Source: Massilia sp. PAMC28688
GTDB taxonomy: Bacteria > Pseudomonadota > Gammaproteobacteria > Burkholderiales > Burkholderiaceae_D
Assembly: GCF_019443445.1 (NCBI RefSeq)
Contig: NZ_CP080378.1
Coordinates: forward strand, 744,001 to 808,000
Direction: 5' to 3'
Length of the DNA stretch: 64,000 nucleotides
Position numbers and translations under genes: made by a program. A model generated the notes under the pieces. That model was not told where the DNA came from. It was given only the letters and a program-made list of their open reading frames with translations, and did not search any database. Of this stretch, positions 25,339 to 34,776 are shown piece after piece (positions within the stretch are counted from its first letter, which is position 1; every line of letters begins with the position of its first letter).

Positions 25339-26328
25339 TTGTCCGCCGCCACTTCCACCGCTCCCAAAAATAATATTACCGAAACGATCGCGCCCGACAT
25401 GGCTGCGGTCAATACGGTCATTCGTGATCGCCTGCATTCCGAAGTGAGCCTGGTCAACCAGATTGCCGACTACATCATCAGCGCCGGTGGCAAGCGCATC
25501 CGCCCCGTGCTGGTGCTGCTGGTGGCCAACGCCTACAGCTACAAGGGCACGGCGCACCACGAACTGGCCGCGGTGGTGGAATTCATTCACACCGCCACGT
25601 TGCTGCACGATGATGTGGTGGACGAATCCTCGCTGCGGCGCGGGCGCGCCACCGCCAACGCCCTGTTCGGCAATGCGGCATCGGTGCTGGTGGGCGACTT
25701 CCTGTATTCGCGCGCCTTCCAGATGATGGTGGGCTTGAACAATATGCGCGTCATGCAGATCCTGTCGGACGCCACCAACGTGATTGCAGAAGGCGAAGTG
25801 CTGCAGCTGCTCAATATGCACGATCCGGATGTGAGCCAGGAAAGCTACCTCAAGGTCATCCGCTCCAAGACGGCCAAGCTGTTTGAAGCGGCAGCCGAGC
25901 TGGGCGCACTCATTGCCGGCGCCAGCGATGCGCAAGTCAGTGCCGCCGGCGAATACGGCCGGTCGCTGGGCACGGCGTTCCAGCTCATCGATGACGTGCT
26001 CGACTACGCCGGCGACGCCAGCGCGATTGGCAAGAACGTGGGCGACGACCTGCGCGAAGGCAAGCCCACCCTGCCCCTGATCTACCTGATGGAACATGGC
26101 ACGCCCGAGCAGCGCCAGTTGGTGCGCGACTGCATCGAGCAGGGCGACGAGCAGCATTTCGATGCCATTCTGGCCGCCATCACCACCAGCGGCGCACTGG
26201 ACTACACCCGCCGCGAAGCGGAAGCGGCCGCCCGCCGGGCTGCCGCTGCCGTGGCCGGTCTGCCCGACAGTGCCTTCAAGGACAGCTTGCTGCAGTTGTG
26301 CAGCTTCGCCGTGGACCGCAACCACTAG
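25339..26328 (+). CDS. ispB: Polyprenyl (octaprenyl) diphosphate synthase
   Basis: About 329 residues from a TTG start at 25339 (AGCAGG upstream). The enzyme extends farnesyl diphosphate with isopentenyl units to make the ubiquinone side chain. The first aspartate-rich motif DDVVD is at 91-95 and the second is LIDDVLDY near 215. GGKRIRPVL marks the substrate site. Chain length is inferred from family resemblance to IspB, not measured. An in-frame ATG at 25258 would add 27 residues overlapping the -10 element. Confidence 0.93.
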   Translation: MSAATSTAPKNNITETIAPDMAAVNTVIRDRLHSEVSLVNQIADYIISAGGKRIRPVLVLLVANAYSYKGTAHHELAAVVEFIHTATLLHDDVVDESSLRRGRATANALFGNAASVLVGDFLYSRAFQMMVGLNNMRVMQILSDATNVIAEGEVLQLLNMHDPDVSQESYLKVIRSKTAKLFEAAAELGALIAGASDAQVSAAGEYGRSLGTAFQLIDDVLDYAGDASAIGKNVGDDLREGKPTLPLIYLMEHGTPEQRQLVRDCIEQGDEQHFDAILAAITTSGALDYTRREAEAAARRAAAAVAGLPDSAFKDSLLQLCSFAVDRNH

Positions 26329-26333
26329 GCATT

Positions 26334-28334
26334 TCAGCGGGCGCCAAACACCGGCGCAAAGAGCGGCGCCAGCAGCGTGTTGCCATACTCGCTGAGGTGG
26401 TTGTCGTCAAAGTACACCGGGCGTGCGCCGAGCGTGCCATAGCAGCGCCCGCCGCGGCACAGGCTGGCCGTGGGGTTGAGCACCTTCACCCCGCAGCGCC
26501 GCACTGCGTCATCCTGAGCTTGCCATACCCAGGCATTGCGCGCCCGGTAATCGTCCAGCCCGATCGACACTTCCCCGTCCAGACCCAGGCTCATGCGCCG
26601 TGACGCCGAGCGCGGCACGTGGCGCCCCATTTCCGGCACCGGCCGCACCAGATACACCGGCCGTCCGCCGGCGGCGGCCTCGCAGGCAGTGTCGACGATC
26701 CGGGCTGCAAACTCGCGTAGCAGTGCCGGCGTGGCGCTTGCCTGGGGCGTGGAAAAATAAGCCACTGGCGCCGGCGCCCGATCGTGGCGCCCATTGGTGC
26801 CCAGCGCCGCACCGGCGTAGCGCGAAGCAATCACCAGCGGTACCGATGCCGGGGTCGCCGCAATGCGGCTGCGCACCCAGTCGTTAAAGGCCGTGCATTG
26901 ATAGGTGGCAGGGAGGCGGGCCAGGTAAGCGGGGTGCATTTTCATGCCCGGCAGATAAGGACAGCCGCTATAGGACAGCAGGGTAACGTCCGCGCCGGCG
27001 CGCCGGGCAGCCTCGCTCATGGCACTGACCAGGACCGAGGCATGGCTGTCGCCCACCAGCAAGGCACGGGTGCCTGGTGCGGGCGCGCCGAACCGGCAGG
27101 CGGGCGACACGGTGCCGGTGGCCGGATGACAATCGGCGCGGCGCGGATTGACATTGCTGGATTCCGCGGCAGCGAGCTCGACATTGGCCGGGAACCGGCC
27201 CGGCACGCCCCCCGCCCGCCACGCATACAGGGCAGGACCTGCAGCGAGCAATATGCCGGCTGTCACGATCATGACTTCGCGCATGCGGGCGCCTCCCAGG
27301 ATGGTCTTGGCATGCCTTTCCACCGTGATATAGGATAAGTGCCCCAGCAGCAGCGTGGCGAGCATGCCGCCGGCGATTGCCATCGGCATTGTTTCCATCT
27401 CGGCATACACCAGGCCGACGCAAATGGGCCAGTGCCACAGATACAGGGAATAGGAGCGATCGCCCAGCCATTGCGCGGCGCGGTTGCTGGTCAGGAACGA
27501 GGCACGGTTGGCCAATATCACCAGCATGGCGGCCAGCACCGGCAACAGCGCCAGGTAGCCGGGCCAGGCGGCGTGCTTGTCGAGCACGGCCACTGCCAGG
27601 ACGATCAGCAGCAGGCCGGCGCGCTCCATCCAGCCCCGCGCCGCCTCGCTCAGGGTGATCCGCTGGCCCAGCAAGAACACCAGGCCCCCGGCCAGCATTT
27701 CCCAGGCCCGGGTATGGAGCAGGAAAAACGCGGCGCCTGGATCAGACTTGGTCACGATGATCGACGCGGCCAGCGACACGGCGCAGCCCGCCAGCAATAG
27801 CCACAGCTGCACCGTACGGCCCGGCTTGATGCGCCAGGCAGCCCACATCACCACTGGCAAGAGCATGTAAAACTGCCACTCGACCGACAGCGACCAGGTG
27901 TGCAGGAGCCACTTTTCCTGGGACGCCGTATCGAAATAGCCCGCTTCCAGGAAATAGGCGAAGTTGCTGAGGAAGCCAAGGCTGTACCCGGCGTGGGCGC
28001 CCAGCTGCCGGTAGTCCGGCGGCAGCAGCACGAACCAGCCAAGGGCAACCAGGGCCAGACACAGCACGGCGAGGGCCGGAATGATGCGGCGCGCGCGTGC
28101 CATGTAGAAATCGAACAGGGAAAAATTGCCGCGTTCAAGCCCGCGCAGGACAATGCCCGTCATCAGGAAACCGGAAATGACAAAGAACAGGTCCACGCCC
28201 ACGAATCCGCCCGCAAAGCCCGGCACGCCGAAGTGATACAGGATGACGGCGGCAACCGCCCAGGCACGCAAGCCGTTGATATCGACGCGAAACTGTCTGG
28301 CGTCCTTGTGGGCAGCTGGAAAAGGGTGGGACAT
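26334..28334 (-). CDS. Acyltransferase-3 / SGNH fusion membrane O-acyltransferase
   Basis: A 666-residue OafA/YrhL-type protein. The N-terminal half (about 1-370) has ten or more membrane helices and the acyltransferase-3 signatures RVDINGLRAWAV, FVGVDLFFVISGFLMTG and WSLSVEWQFY. The C-terminal half is a periplasmic SGNH domain with LLVGDSHAS and the DDNHLSEYG catalytic block. Such enzymes O-acetylate cell-surface polysaccharide or peptidoglycan; the acceptor is not evident. No polysaccharide cluster is adjacent. It converges with ispB, six bases apart. Confidence 0.92.
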   Translation of the reverse strand: MSHPFPAAHKDARQFRVDINGLRAWAVAAVILYHFGVPGFAGGFVGVDLFFVISGFLMTGIVLRGLERGNFSLFDFYMARARRIIPALAVLCLALVALGWFVLLPPDYRQLGAHAGYSLGFLSNFAYFLEAGYFDTASQEKWLLHTWSLSVEWQFYMLLPVVMWAAWRIKPGRTVQLWLLLAGCAVSLAASIIVTKSDPGAAFFLLHTRAWEMLAGGLVFLLGQRITLSEAARGWMERAGLLLIVLAVAVLDKHAAWPGYLALLPVLAAMLVILANRASFLTSNRAAQWLGDRSYSLYLWHWPICVGLVYAEMETMPMAIAGGMLATLLLGHLSYITVERHAKTILGGARMREVMIVTAGILLAAGPALYAWRAGGVPGRFPANVELAAAESSNVNPRRADCHPATGTVSPACRFGAPAPGTRALLVGDSHASVLVSAMSEAARRAGADVTLLSYSGCPYLPGMKMHPAYLARLPATYQCTAFNDWVRSRIAATPASVPLVIASRYAGAALGTNGRHDRAPAPVAYFSTPQASATPALLREFAARIVDTACEAAAGGRPVYLVRPVPEMGRHVPRSASRRMSLGLDGEVSIGLDDYRARNAWVWQAQDDAVRRCGVKVLNPTASLCRGGRCYGTLGARPVYFDDNHLSEYGNTLLAPLFAPVFGAR

Positions 28335-28451
28335 CGTGACACCGTGGCAAGAAAACCAACATTGTAGGGTTTGTGCGGCACCGCAGCAATGTCAACTCGT
28401 CAATACAGAGGGGAAGCTTTTATCGAAAGATGGGTCTAGAATGGATGGACA

Positions 28452-28528
28452 CGGGGTGTGGCTCAGCCTGGTAGAGCGCTGCGTTCGGGACGCAGAGGCC
28501 GGAGGTTCGAATCCTCTCACCCCGACCA
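28452..28528 (+). tRNA. tRNA-Pro (anticodon CGG)
   Basis: A full 77-base cloverleaf. The acceptor stem CGGGGTG pairs with CACCCCG; the D-arm holds GCTCAGCCTGGTAGAGC; the anticodon stem CTGCG/CGCAG encloses loop TTCGGGA with anticodon CGG; the T-arm has GGTTCGAAT. The discriminator A is followed by an encoded CCA. A TAGAAT hexamer 10 bases upstream may be its -10 element. It reads codon CCG. Confidence 0.97.
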
Positions 28529-28543
28529 CAGGGCCGCGCTTCC

Positions 28544-30049
28544 TCACGCAAACAGCAGCAATCCCGCCAGTCCCCCCAGCGCGCAATAGGCAAACGTGAC
28601 CAATGCCGTCTGGCGCAATATCTCCCCCTCGCGCCCGACCAGATCGACTGTGGCGCTGGCAGCGACGATATTGTGCGGGCAAATGATGTTGCCAACGGCC
28701 GCGCCAAATCCCTGCGCCGCCCCCGCGCCCAGCACGGACAGGCCAAGCCGGCGCGCCGTTTCCACCTGGAACTCGGTCAGCAGGATGTTGGACGCCGTTG
28801 CCGAGCCGGTCACGAAGGTACCCAGCACACCAATTGCCGGGGCAAACAGCGGCCACATGGTGCCGGCACTGGCGGCAGCGGTGGCGGCCAGCGTATCGAT
28901 CATGCCGGCATGCACCATTACCCGGGACAGGCCGAGCATTGCCAGCAGGGCCGCGCACACCGGCAACAGGCGCAGGGCGACCGCCGTCATGACCGAGGTC
29001 AGCATGGATAAGGGGGTCCGGGTGAGGAGCGCTGACAATAAAAAGCTGGCCAGCAGCATCGTCCCGGGATGATAGAGCACCTGCATGCTCGCGCTAAATG
29101 GCGAGAACGACCAGGACAGCACGACAGAGGAGAGCTGGGCCTTGATACTCGGGAGCAAACGCGTGCCGAGCACCAAGGCAATCAACAGCAGGTACGGCGC
29201 GCCCGCCCGCAGCAGTGCCTTGCCGCTCCCTGGCGCTTCCGTTTGCGTCGGCGCGCCGCGCACGAGCCGGAGCACACCGGCAAACAGCAATGCGCCCAGC
29301 AAGGCGCCACCCAGGGTGGGCAGCTCGGGGCCGACGAAACGCGCCAGCAGATAGTAAGGCAGCAGGAAACAGTTCGCTGCAAAGAGTGCCCATCCCCACA
29401 GTGGCGCCGAGCGCACCCCGCCGGGCAGAGCGCGCGCGGCCAGCAGCATCACCGCCAGTGGCATGATCCACCCCAGCAGCACGTGGTAGGACGCGGTCGC
29501 GCCGGCCAGTTCCAGGGCGCTGAAGCCGGTTGCAGCGACCTGGGGCAGGACCGGTGTGCCGACGGCGCCGAAGGAAACGCCGACAGCGTGCCCGATCAGC
29601 GCAATGCTCACGGCGGCGACACGCCCGAACCCTGCGCTGACCAGGAAGGGGGCGGCCAGCGCCACCGACGTGCCGAACCCGGCAGCACCCTCGATAAACA
29701 GCACAAAAAACCACGCGACCAGCAGCGCCATGATGCGCGGGTCGCCCGTGACCCGGCCCAGCGCCTGACGCAGCACATCCATGCCACCGTTACGCGTTTG
29801 CAATTCATGGATGCACAGCGCGGGGAAAATAATCCACAGGATGGTGATGGCAATGAGACTTGCCTCGGCCAGCGCGCCGCCGACACTGCCGAACCTGCCC
29901 ATGTGCGGCATGACGGTAGTGCCAAGTCCGAACTGCCACCACGCGAGCCACACAGCGACAGCCAGACCGGCAAAGCCGGCCCGCGCGGCAGAGGCACGCA
30001 TGCCGATCATCAGTGCCAGCACAACCAGGATGGGTAGCGAGGCCAGCAT
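28544..30049 (-). CDS. L-lactate permease family transporter
   Basis: This 501-residue inner-membrane protein has about 12-14 hydrophobic helices and fits the LctP/LldP family, though slightly shorter than the Escherichia coli protein. Typical segments are FFVLFIEGAAGFGTSVALAAPFLV (about 115-138), SFGAVGTPVLPQ and the late VTGSATASNILLTEFQ and NIICPHNIVAASATV. It probably imports lactate or glycolate with protons. No lactate dehydrogenase gene is adjacent. Its 3' end lies 16 bases from the tRNA-Pro gene, which is read the opposite way. Confidence 0.9.
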   Translation of the reverse strand: MLASLPILVVLALMIGMRASAARAGFAGLAVAVWLAWWQFGLGTTVMPHMGRFGSVGGALAEASLIAITILWIIFPALCIHELQTRNGGMDVLRQALGRVTGDPRIMALLVAWFFVLFIEGAAGFGTSVALAAPFLVSAGFGRVAAVSIALIGHAVGVSFGAVGTPVLPQVAATGFSALELAGATASYHVLLGWIMPLAVMLLAARALPGGVRSAPLWGWALFAANCFLLPYYLLARFVGPELPTLGGALLGALLFAGVLRLVRGAPTQTEAPGSGKALLRAGAPYLLLIALVLGTRLLPSIKAQLSSVVLSWSFSPFSASMQVLYHPGTMLLASFLLSALLTRTPLSMLTSVMTAVALRLLPVCAALLAMLGLSRVMVHAGMIDTLAATAAASAGTMWPLFAPAIGVLGTFVTGSATASNILLTEFQVETARRLGLSVLGAGAAQGFGAAVGNIICPHNIVAASATVDLVGREGEILRQTALVTFAYCALGGLAGLLLFA

Positions 30050-30409
30050 GTCAGGCGCCTGCGTGCGCCTGGCGCGTCATCATTCGGGTGCATGCGGCGC
30101 GGCCGGCATGAAAACCGTATTCCCTCAGCATACGTTCCTCTCCTTGTTCCCCAACCCGTGCACGGTGCCTGGCCCGATTGTCCCATGTCTCGTGCCACCG
30201 TGGTGCAAAGGGAGTCTGCAGGCTGCATCGGCCAAGCGGACCTTCGTGCAGACAGTGAGGCGCCGAAGTTCCCGTGCACCCCGGCGAATTGCGCTGGATT
30301 TAGCCGGCAACATGAAAACGTCAATCTCGGACAGTGCGCGTGAAGAACGACAGGACGGCATGCATGTCTTTGACGTAGCATGGCCGCCTCAGTCTCATGG
30401 GAGAGTGCA
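30050..30409. other. Divergent intergenic region, no gene seen
   Basis: 360 bases between the lactate permease and the DUF805 gene. Reading frames here are short and show no family resemblance or ribosome sites. It should contain both divergent promoters, but I find no convincing hexamer pairs. Repeat cores are absent. Confidence 0.5.
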
Positions 30410-30916
30410 ATGACCAATGCCTACGCGGCGCCGCGCGCCAGCTTGTTGCCGGCGGGGCAGGCGCCGGTGCCATCGTTCTGGACATTCAATGGCCGGATCG
30501 GCCGCCTGCGCTACCTCGCTTACCTGACCGGCGCGCATACGGCCGTCGCGCTCATCATTGGCATGTTTGGCCTGTACCTGCGCGCGGCCCATCCGGCCAG
30601 CGCTTTCTACATGCCCATGATTGAAAGGGGCGCCGGCCTGGCCCTGTCGGTCACGTATTCCTTCCTGTTCGCGCGCCGCCGCCTGCAGGACATGGACGCG
30701 CCGTGGGGCTGGTCCCTCCTCACGCTGATTCCGTTTGTCCACATTGTGGCCGGTTTCATCCTGCTGTTTCCACCGGGCAGTGACGGCCCGAACCGCCATG
30801 GCCCGCCACCGGCCCCGAACTCGGCGGGCGTCTATCTTGCCGCAGCCACCGCGCCGCTTGTGGCCCTGGCCGGCATGCTCGCTGCCATCCTGATCCCGTA
30901 TTTCAATCCGTATTAG
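30410..30916 (+). CDS. DUF805 membrane protein
   Basis: This 168-residue inner-membrane protein shows the DUF805 pattern: FWTFNGRIGRLRYLAYL near the start, the RRRLQDMDAPWGWSLL loop and FPPGSDGPNRHGPPP after the third helix. Four hydrophobic segments are visible, the last at the C-terminus. The function of the family is unknown. The ATG at 30410 has GGGAGAG upstream; an in-frame ATG at 30380 lies before it. It converges with paoC. Confidence 0.88.
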   Translation: MTNAYAAPRASLLPAGQAPVPSFWTFNGRIGRLRYLAYLTGAHTAVALIIGMFGLYLRAAHPASAFYMPMIERGAGLALSVTYSFLFARRRLQDMDAPWGWSLLTLIPFVHIVAGFILLFPPGSDGPNRHGPPPAPNSAGVYLAAATAPLVALAGMLAAILIPYFNPY

Positions 30917-30933
30917 CAGGCGCTCTCGCCAAC

Positions 30934-33216
30934 TCACTCGCGCATGACCTTGTCGGGCGTCATGGGCAAACTGCGCACCCGACGGCCGACCGCGTGATAA
31001 ATGGCATTGGCCACCGCCGCCGCCACGCCGATCTGCCCGATCTCGCCCACGCCCTTGGCCCCCAGCTGGCTGACCACCTGGTCATTGGCCTCGGCGAAAA
31101 TGACGTCGATGTCGTGGATATCGGCGTTCACGCTCACGTGGTAATCGGCCAAATTGTCGTTCATGATTTTGCCGAGCCGGTGGTCGGTCAGGGTTTCTTC
31201 ATGCAACGCTTGGCTGATCCCCCACACCACCCCGCCAATGATCTGGCTGCGCGCCGCCATGGGGTTGATGATGCGGCCGGCGTCCACCGCGCTGACCACG
31301 CGCGTGACGCGCACCGTGCCAAAATCGTCATCCACCCGCACTTCGCAGAATACGGCTGAATGGGTGGCGCGCACGAATTTGCGCTGCTTGAGGGCCGCCG
31401 GCAGCAGCATGAATTTTTCTTCGACCTGGTCCAGCCCCGAAAGGCGCACGATGTCGGCCAGCGCCACCGACCGTTGCGGATGCGCGGCCACGCGCAGCTG
31501 GCCGCCGCACCATTCCATGTCGGCCAGTCTGGCCTTGCCCAGCGGGGTGCCAGGCAGCTGGCGGGCCAGCGCGAACAGGCGCTTCTTCAGCTTGTTGCAT
31601 GCGCTTTCCACCGCCGAGCCGACCGTGGAGACATGCGACGAGCCGCCCTCCACCGGGGCCACCGGCAGCGTGGAGTCGCCCAGCTGGAACTGCACCTGCT
31701 CCAGCGGCATTCCCATGGTGGCCGCCGCAATCATGGCCATGGCGGTATAGGTGCCGGTACCGATATCGCTGGCCGCGCTGCTCACCACCAGGCGGCCCTC
31801 GGCGTCGAGCCTGGCGCTGGCGCGTGCAAACAGCTGCAGCGCATCCCACATGCCGGTCGCCATGCCCCAGCCAACCCACTCGCGGCCCTCGCGCATGGAA
31901 CGCGGCGCCAGCGGGCGCTTGTCCCAGCCAAAGCGCGCCGCGCCCAGTTCGTAACAGCTGCGCAGCGTCTTGCTCGAGTAAGGCTTGCCGCTGCTCGGGT
32001 CAAGCTCCGCGTAGTTTTTCAGGCGCAGTGCCAGCGGGTCCATATTGAGCTGGTACGACAGTTCATCCATGGCCACTTCCAGGGCATGCAGGCCGTGCGC
32101 TGCCCCTGGTCCGCGCATGTCCATGGGACTGTGGCGGTCGAGCGGCACCAGCTTGTAATCGAGCTTGATATGATCGCAGGCGTACAGCATGCCGGACCAG
32201 TTGACCACCACTTCCACGTGGTCTTCGATGCGCGAGGTTTCGCTGGCCGCTTCGTGCAGGATGGCCTGCAGGGCGCCGTCCGGGTTGGCCGCCAGCCGCA
32301 CGCGCTGCAGGTTTTCGGCCCGATGGCCGAAGGTGAACATCTGCTGGCGCGTCATCACGACCCGCACCGAGCAGGCATGCTTGAGCGAGGCCATGACCGC
32401 CAGCGGCAGGTTGTGCTGCGGGCGCAGGCCCGATCCGAAGGCGCCGCCCACAAAGGGATTGCGTACCGTGACCTTGTCGCGCGCCAGGCCAAATACATGC
32501 GAGACATACCAGCGGCTGTTCTGTGAACCCTGGGTCTTGTCGTAAATGGTCAGGTGGCCGTCGCTGGCGCGAATGACAGTGGTGGCAAACAGCTCCATGG
32601 GGTTGTGATGTTCGGCCCCGCTGTAGTAGCTGCCATCGACCTTGAACGGTGCCTTCTGAAACATCTCGTCCGGCTTGCCCTTTGGCTTGGGCGGTGGCGC
32701 GAAGCCCACCCGCATGCCCCTGGGATTGCGCTGGCGGTGCAGCTGCGACAGCAGGTCGGTTTCATGCGCTTCGGCTGCCACTTCCACCGTCACCAGGGCC
32801 GCGCCATGGCGCGCCGCCTCGAAGGTCGACGCCAGGACCAGTGCCACCGGCTGGCCGCTGTAGATGATCTGGTCGTCGTACAAGGGGCGGAAGGGTGAGC
32901 CCGGAGGCGCGGTCATGTCCTTGTAAAACAGGTCGAAGCGGCTGATGCGGGGCCGGTTCTCATGCGTCATCACGTCCACCACGCCCGGCACGGCCAGGGC
33001 CGCATCCACGCCAAGGTGGCGCAGGCGGCCCTTGGCAACGGGGCTGTTGACAATCACGCCGTACAGCATACCGTCGGCCGGATATTCGGCCGCGTAGCCC
33101 GCCTGGCCGGTGACCTTGGCACGGCCATCAATGCGCTGCACAGGGGTGCCGATGGCCACCTCGCCGGTTCCCGCTTCGGCCACCGGCGTGCGCAGCGCTG
33201 CAATCAGATCACTCAT
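30934..33216 (-). CDS. paoC: Molybdenum hydroxylase large subunit, PaoC type
   Basis: This 760-residue subunit carries the molybdenum cofactor of an aldehyde/xanthine-type oxidoreductase. It opens with GTPVQRIDGRAKVTGQAGYAAE, has the FVGGAFGSGLRPQHN cofactor loop, and ends with KGVGEIGQIG, whose Glu725 is the expected catalytic base. Overall it resembles E. coli PaoC (YagR), which oxidises aromatic aldehydes and uses molybdopterin cytosine dinucleotide. The substrate here is unproved. Its start overlaps the end of the FAD subunit gene by eight bases. Confidence 0.9.
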   Translation of the reverse strand: MSDLIAALRTPVAEAGTGEVAIGTPVQRIDGRAKVTGQAGYAAEYPADGMLYGVIVNSPVAKGRLRHLGVDAALAVPGVVDVMTHENRPRISRFDLFYKDMTAPPGSPFRPLYDDQIIYSGQPVALVLASTFEAARHGAALVTVEVAAEAHETDLLSQLHRQRNPRGMRVGFAPPPKPKGKPDEMFQKAPFKVDGSYYSGAEHHNPMELFATTVIRASDGHLTIYDKTQGSQNSRWYVSHVFGLARDKVTVRNPFVGGAFGSGLRPQHNLPLAVMASLKHACSVRVVMTRQQMFTFGHRAENLQRVRLAANPDGALQAILHEAASETSRIEDHVEVVVNWSGMLYACDHIKLDYKLVPLDRHSPMDMRGPGAAHGLHALEVAMDELSYQLNMDPLALRLKNYAELDPSSGKPYSSKTLRSCYELGAARFGWDKRPLAPRSMREGREWVGWGMATGMWDALQLFARASARLDAEGRLVVSSAASDIGTGTYTAMAMIAAATMGMPLEQVQFQLGDSTLPVAPVEGGSSHVSTVGSAVESACNKLKKRLFALARQLPGTPLGKARLADMEWCGGQLRVAAHPQRSVALADIVRLSGLDQVEEKFMLLPAALKQRKFVRATHSAVFCEVRVDDDFGTVRVTRVVSAVDAGRIINPMAARSQIIGGVVWGISQALHEETLTDHRLGKIMNDNLADYHVSVNADIHDIDVIFAEANDQVVSQLGAKGVGEIGQIGVAAAVANAIYHAVGRRVRSLPMTPDKVMRE

Positions 33217-34228
33217 GCTGTTCTCCCGCGTCGGTGTTGTCGATGGTGCCGTTCAGGGCCTGTTCCAGGGCGCGCACAACGGCGCGGCGCGCCATGCTGA
33301 GCTTGAAAGCGTTGTCGCGCTGGGGCACCGCGCCTGCAAGCAGCAGGTCGGCCACCTTTTCAAAGTTGGGCAGGGTGGCCGTCTCGCCAATGAGCGCCAG
33401 TTCGGCCGCGCGCATCCTCCACGGCTTGTGGGCCACGCCCCCCAGGGCCACGCGCGCATCGCGCACGATGCCGTCAGCGCCTACGTCCAGGGCCGCCGCC
33501 GCCGACACCAGCGCAAAGGCGTACGAGGCGCGGTCGCGGAACTTGAGATACACCGAATTGTTCACGAAGCGCGACGCATCGGGCAGCGCAATGTGCGTGA
33601 TCAGTTCATCGGCAGCGAGCGTGCTGTCCTGCTCCGGATGGTCGCCAGGCAGGCGATGGAAGTCTTGAAAGGCAATCGCGCGTGCGCCGCGCACCGACCT
33701 TACATGCACCACCGCGTCCAGCGCCGCCAGCGCCACGCACATGTCCGAAGGATGGGTGGCGATGCAATGTTCGCTCGCGCCCAGGATGGCGTGATAGCGC
33801 GTCAGCCCGCCAATGGCCGCGCAGCCGCTGCCTGGCGAGCGCTTGTTGCAGGCGACAGCGGTATCGTAAAAATAGTGGCAGCGCGTGCGCTGCAGCAGGT
33901 TGCCGCCGTTGGTTGCCATGTTGCGGATCTGGGGCGAGGCCCCGGCCAGGATGGCCGCCGTCAGCAGCGGGTAGCGCTCGCGCACCAGAAGGTGGTAGGC
34001 CGTATCGGCATTGTGCGCCGTCGCGCCCAGGCGCAGTCCACCAGCGCCATCGTCCTCGATGGCCGCCAGGGGCAGGCCGGCGACATGGGCCAGCGCCGGG
34101 GGGCGCATCACACCGGCCTTCATCAGGTCCAGCAGGTTGGTGCCGCCTGCAACGGCCTTGGTGTGTTCATTGAGGGCGCCGGTGGCCGCGTCCACCGAAT
34201 CGCAGGCTTGCCAGGAAAATGGATTCAT
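33209..34228 (-). CDS. paoB: Molybdenum hydroxylase FAD subunit, PaoB type
   Basis: This 339-residue subunit carries FAD and passes electrons from the iron-sulfur subunit. The FAD-binding part includes AVAGGTNLLDLMKAGVMRP (about 28-46) and NMATNGGNLLQRTRCHYF (about 105-122), with a CO-dehydrogenase-type C-terminal domain (about 230-339). An RCHYFYDTAVACNKRSPGSGC segment suggests the extra 4Fe-4S cluster known in PaoB. It overlaps both neighbouring genes by a few bases, so the three subunits are cotranslated. Confidence 0.9.
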   Translation of the reverse strand: MNPFSWQACDSVDAATGALNEHTKAVAGGTNLLDLMKAGVMRPPALAHVAGLPLAAIEDDGAGGLRLGATAHNADTAYHLLVRERYPLLTAAILAGASPQIRNMATNGGNLLQRTRCHYFYDTAVACNKRSPGSGCAAIGGLTRYHAILGASEHCIATHPSDMCVALAALDAVVHVRSVRGARAIAFQDFHRLPGDHPEQDSTLAADELITHIALPDASRFVNNSVYLKFRDRASYAFALVSAAAALDVGADGIVRDARVALGGVAHKPWRMRAAELALIGETATLPNFEKVADLLLAGAVPQRDNAFKLSMARRAVVRALEQALNGTIDNTDAGEQHE

Positions 34229-34758
34229 GCCGGCACCGTGCCAGGAACGTGTGGGCGGTCGGGATTGTCGTGCCGCTGCGGCAGCTGCATGACCTGTGTC
34301 ACAGCCTGCACGATCTGCGGATAGGCGCCACAGCGGCAGATATTGCCGCTCATGAGTTCACGTACCTCGGCCGCGCTGGACGCCTGCCCTTCCTTGATCA
34401 GGCCCACTGCGGAGCACAGCTGCCCGGGCGTGCAATAGCCGCACTGGAAAGCGTCGCAGGCGATAAAGGCGCGCTGCAGCGGGTGCAGTTCTTCACTCTG
34501 GGCCAGGCCCTCCACGGTAACGATCTCGCGGCCCTGGTTCATCAGCGCCAGCGTCAGGCAGGCGTTCACGCGCCGTCCGTCCACCAGCACCGTGCAGGCC
34601 CCGCACTGGCCATGATCGCAGCCCTTCTTGGTGCCGGTCAGCGAAAGCTGTTCGCGCAGCAGGTCGAGCAGGCTGACCCAGCTCTCCACTTGCAGTTGCC
34701 GGGGCTGGCCATTGACGGTCAGGCTGACCGGATAGGTGGGGCAGGATGGGCTTGTCAT
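34225..34758 (-). CDS. paoA: Molybdenum hydroxylase 2Fe-2S subunit, PaoA type
   Basis: About 177 residues with two [2Fe-2S] clusters: Cys47/52/55/67 (plant-ferredoxin type) and Cys106/109/141/143 (helical domain). Length matches the small subunit without leader: the start MTSPSCPTYPVSLTV shows no twin-arginine signal, unlike periplasmic E. coli PaoA, so the complex is probably cytoplasmic. An in-frame GTG six bases upstream is an alternative start. It follows the XdhC gene by about 18 bases and overlaps paoB by four. Confidence 0.9.
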   Translation of the reverse strand: MTSPSCPTYPVSLTVNGQPRQLQVESWVSLLDLLREQLSLTGTKKGCDHGQCGACTVLVDGRRVNACLTLALMNQGREIVTVEGLAQSEELHPLQRAFIACDAFQCGYCTPGQLCSAVGLIKEGQASSAAEVRELMSGNICRCGAYPQIVQAVTQVMQLPQRHDNPDRPHVPGTVPA

Positions 34759-34776
34759 GGTCACGGGTCGGGTGTC

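Noticed and set aside
28452..28544. tRNA-Pro 3' end considered as an integration (att) site
   Set aside because: No integrase gene, no duplicated tRNA tail and no island boundary seen within the window.
30050..30409. Small frames on both strands in the lactate permease/DUF805 gap
   Set aside because: No ribosome sites, no family resemblance, and composition like random intergenic DNA.
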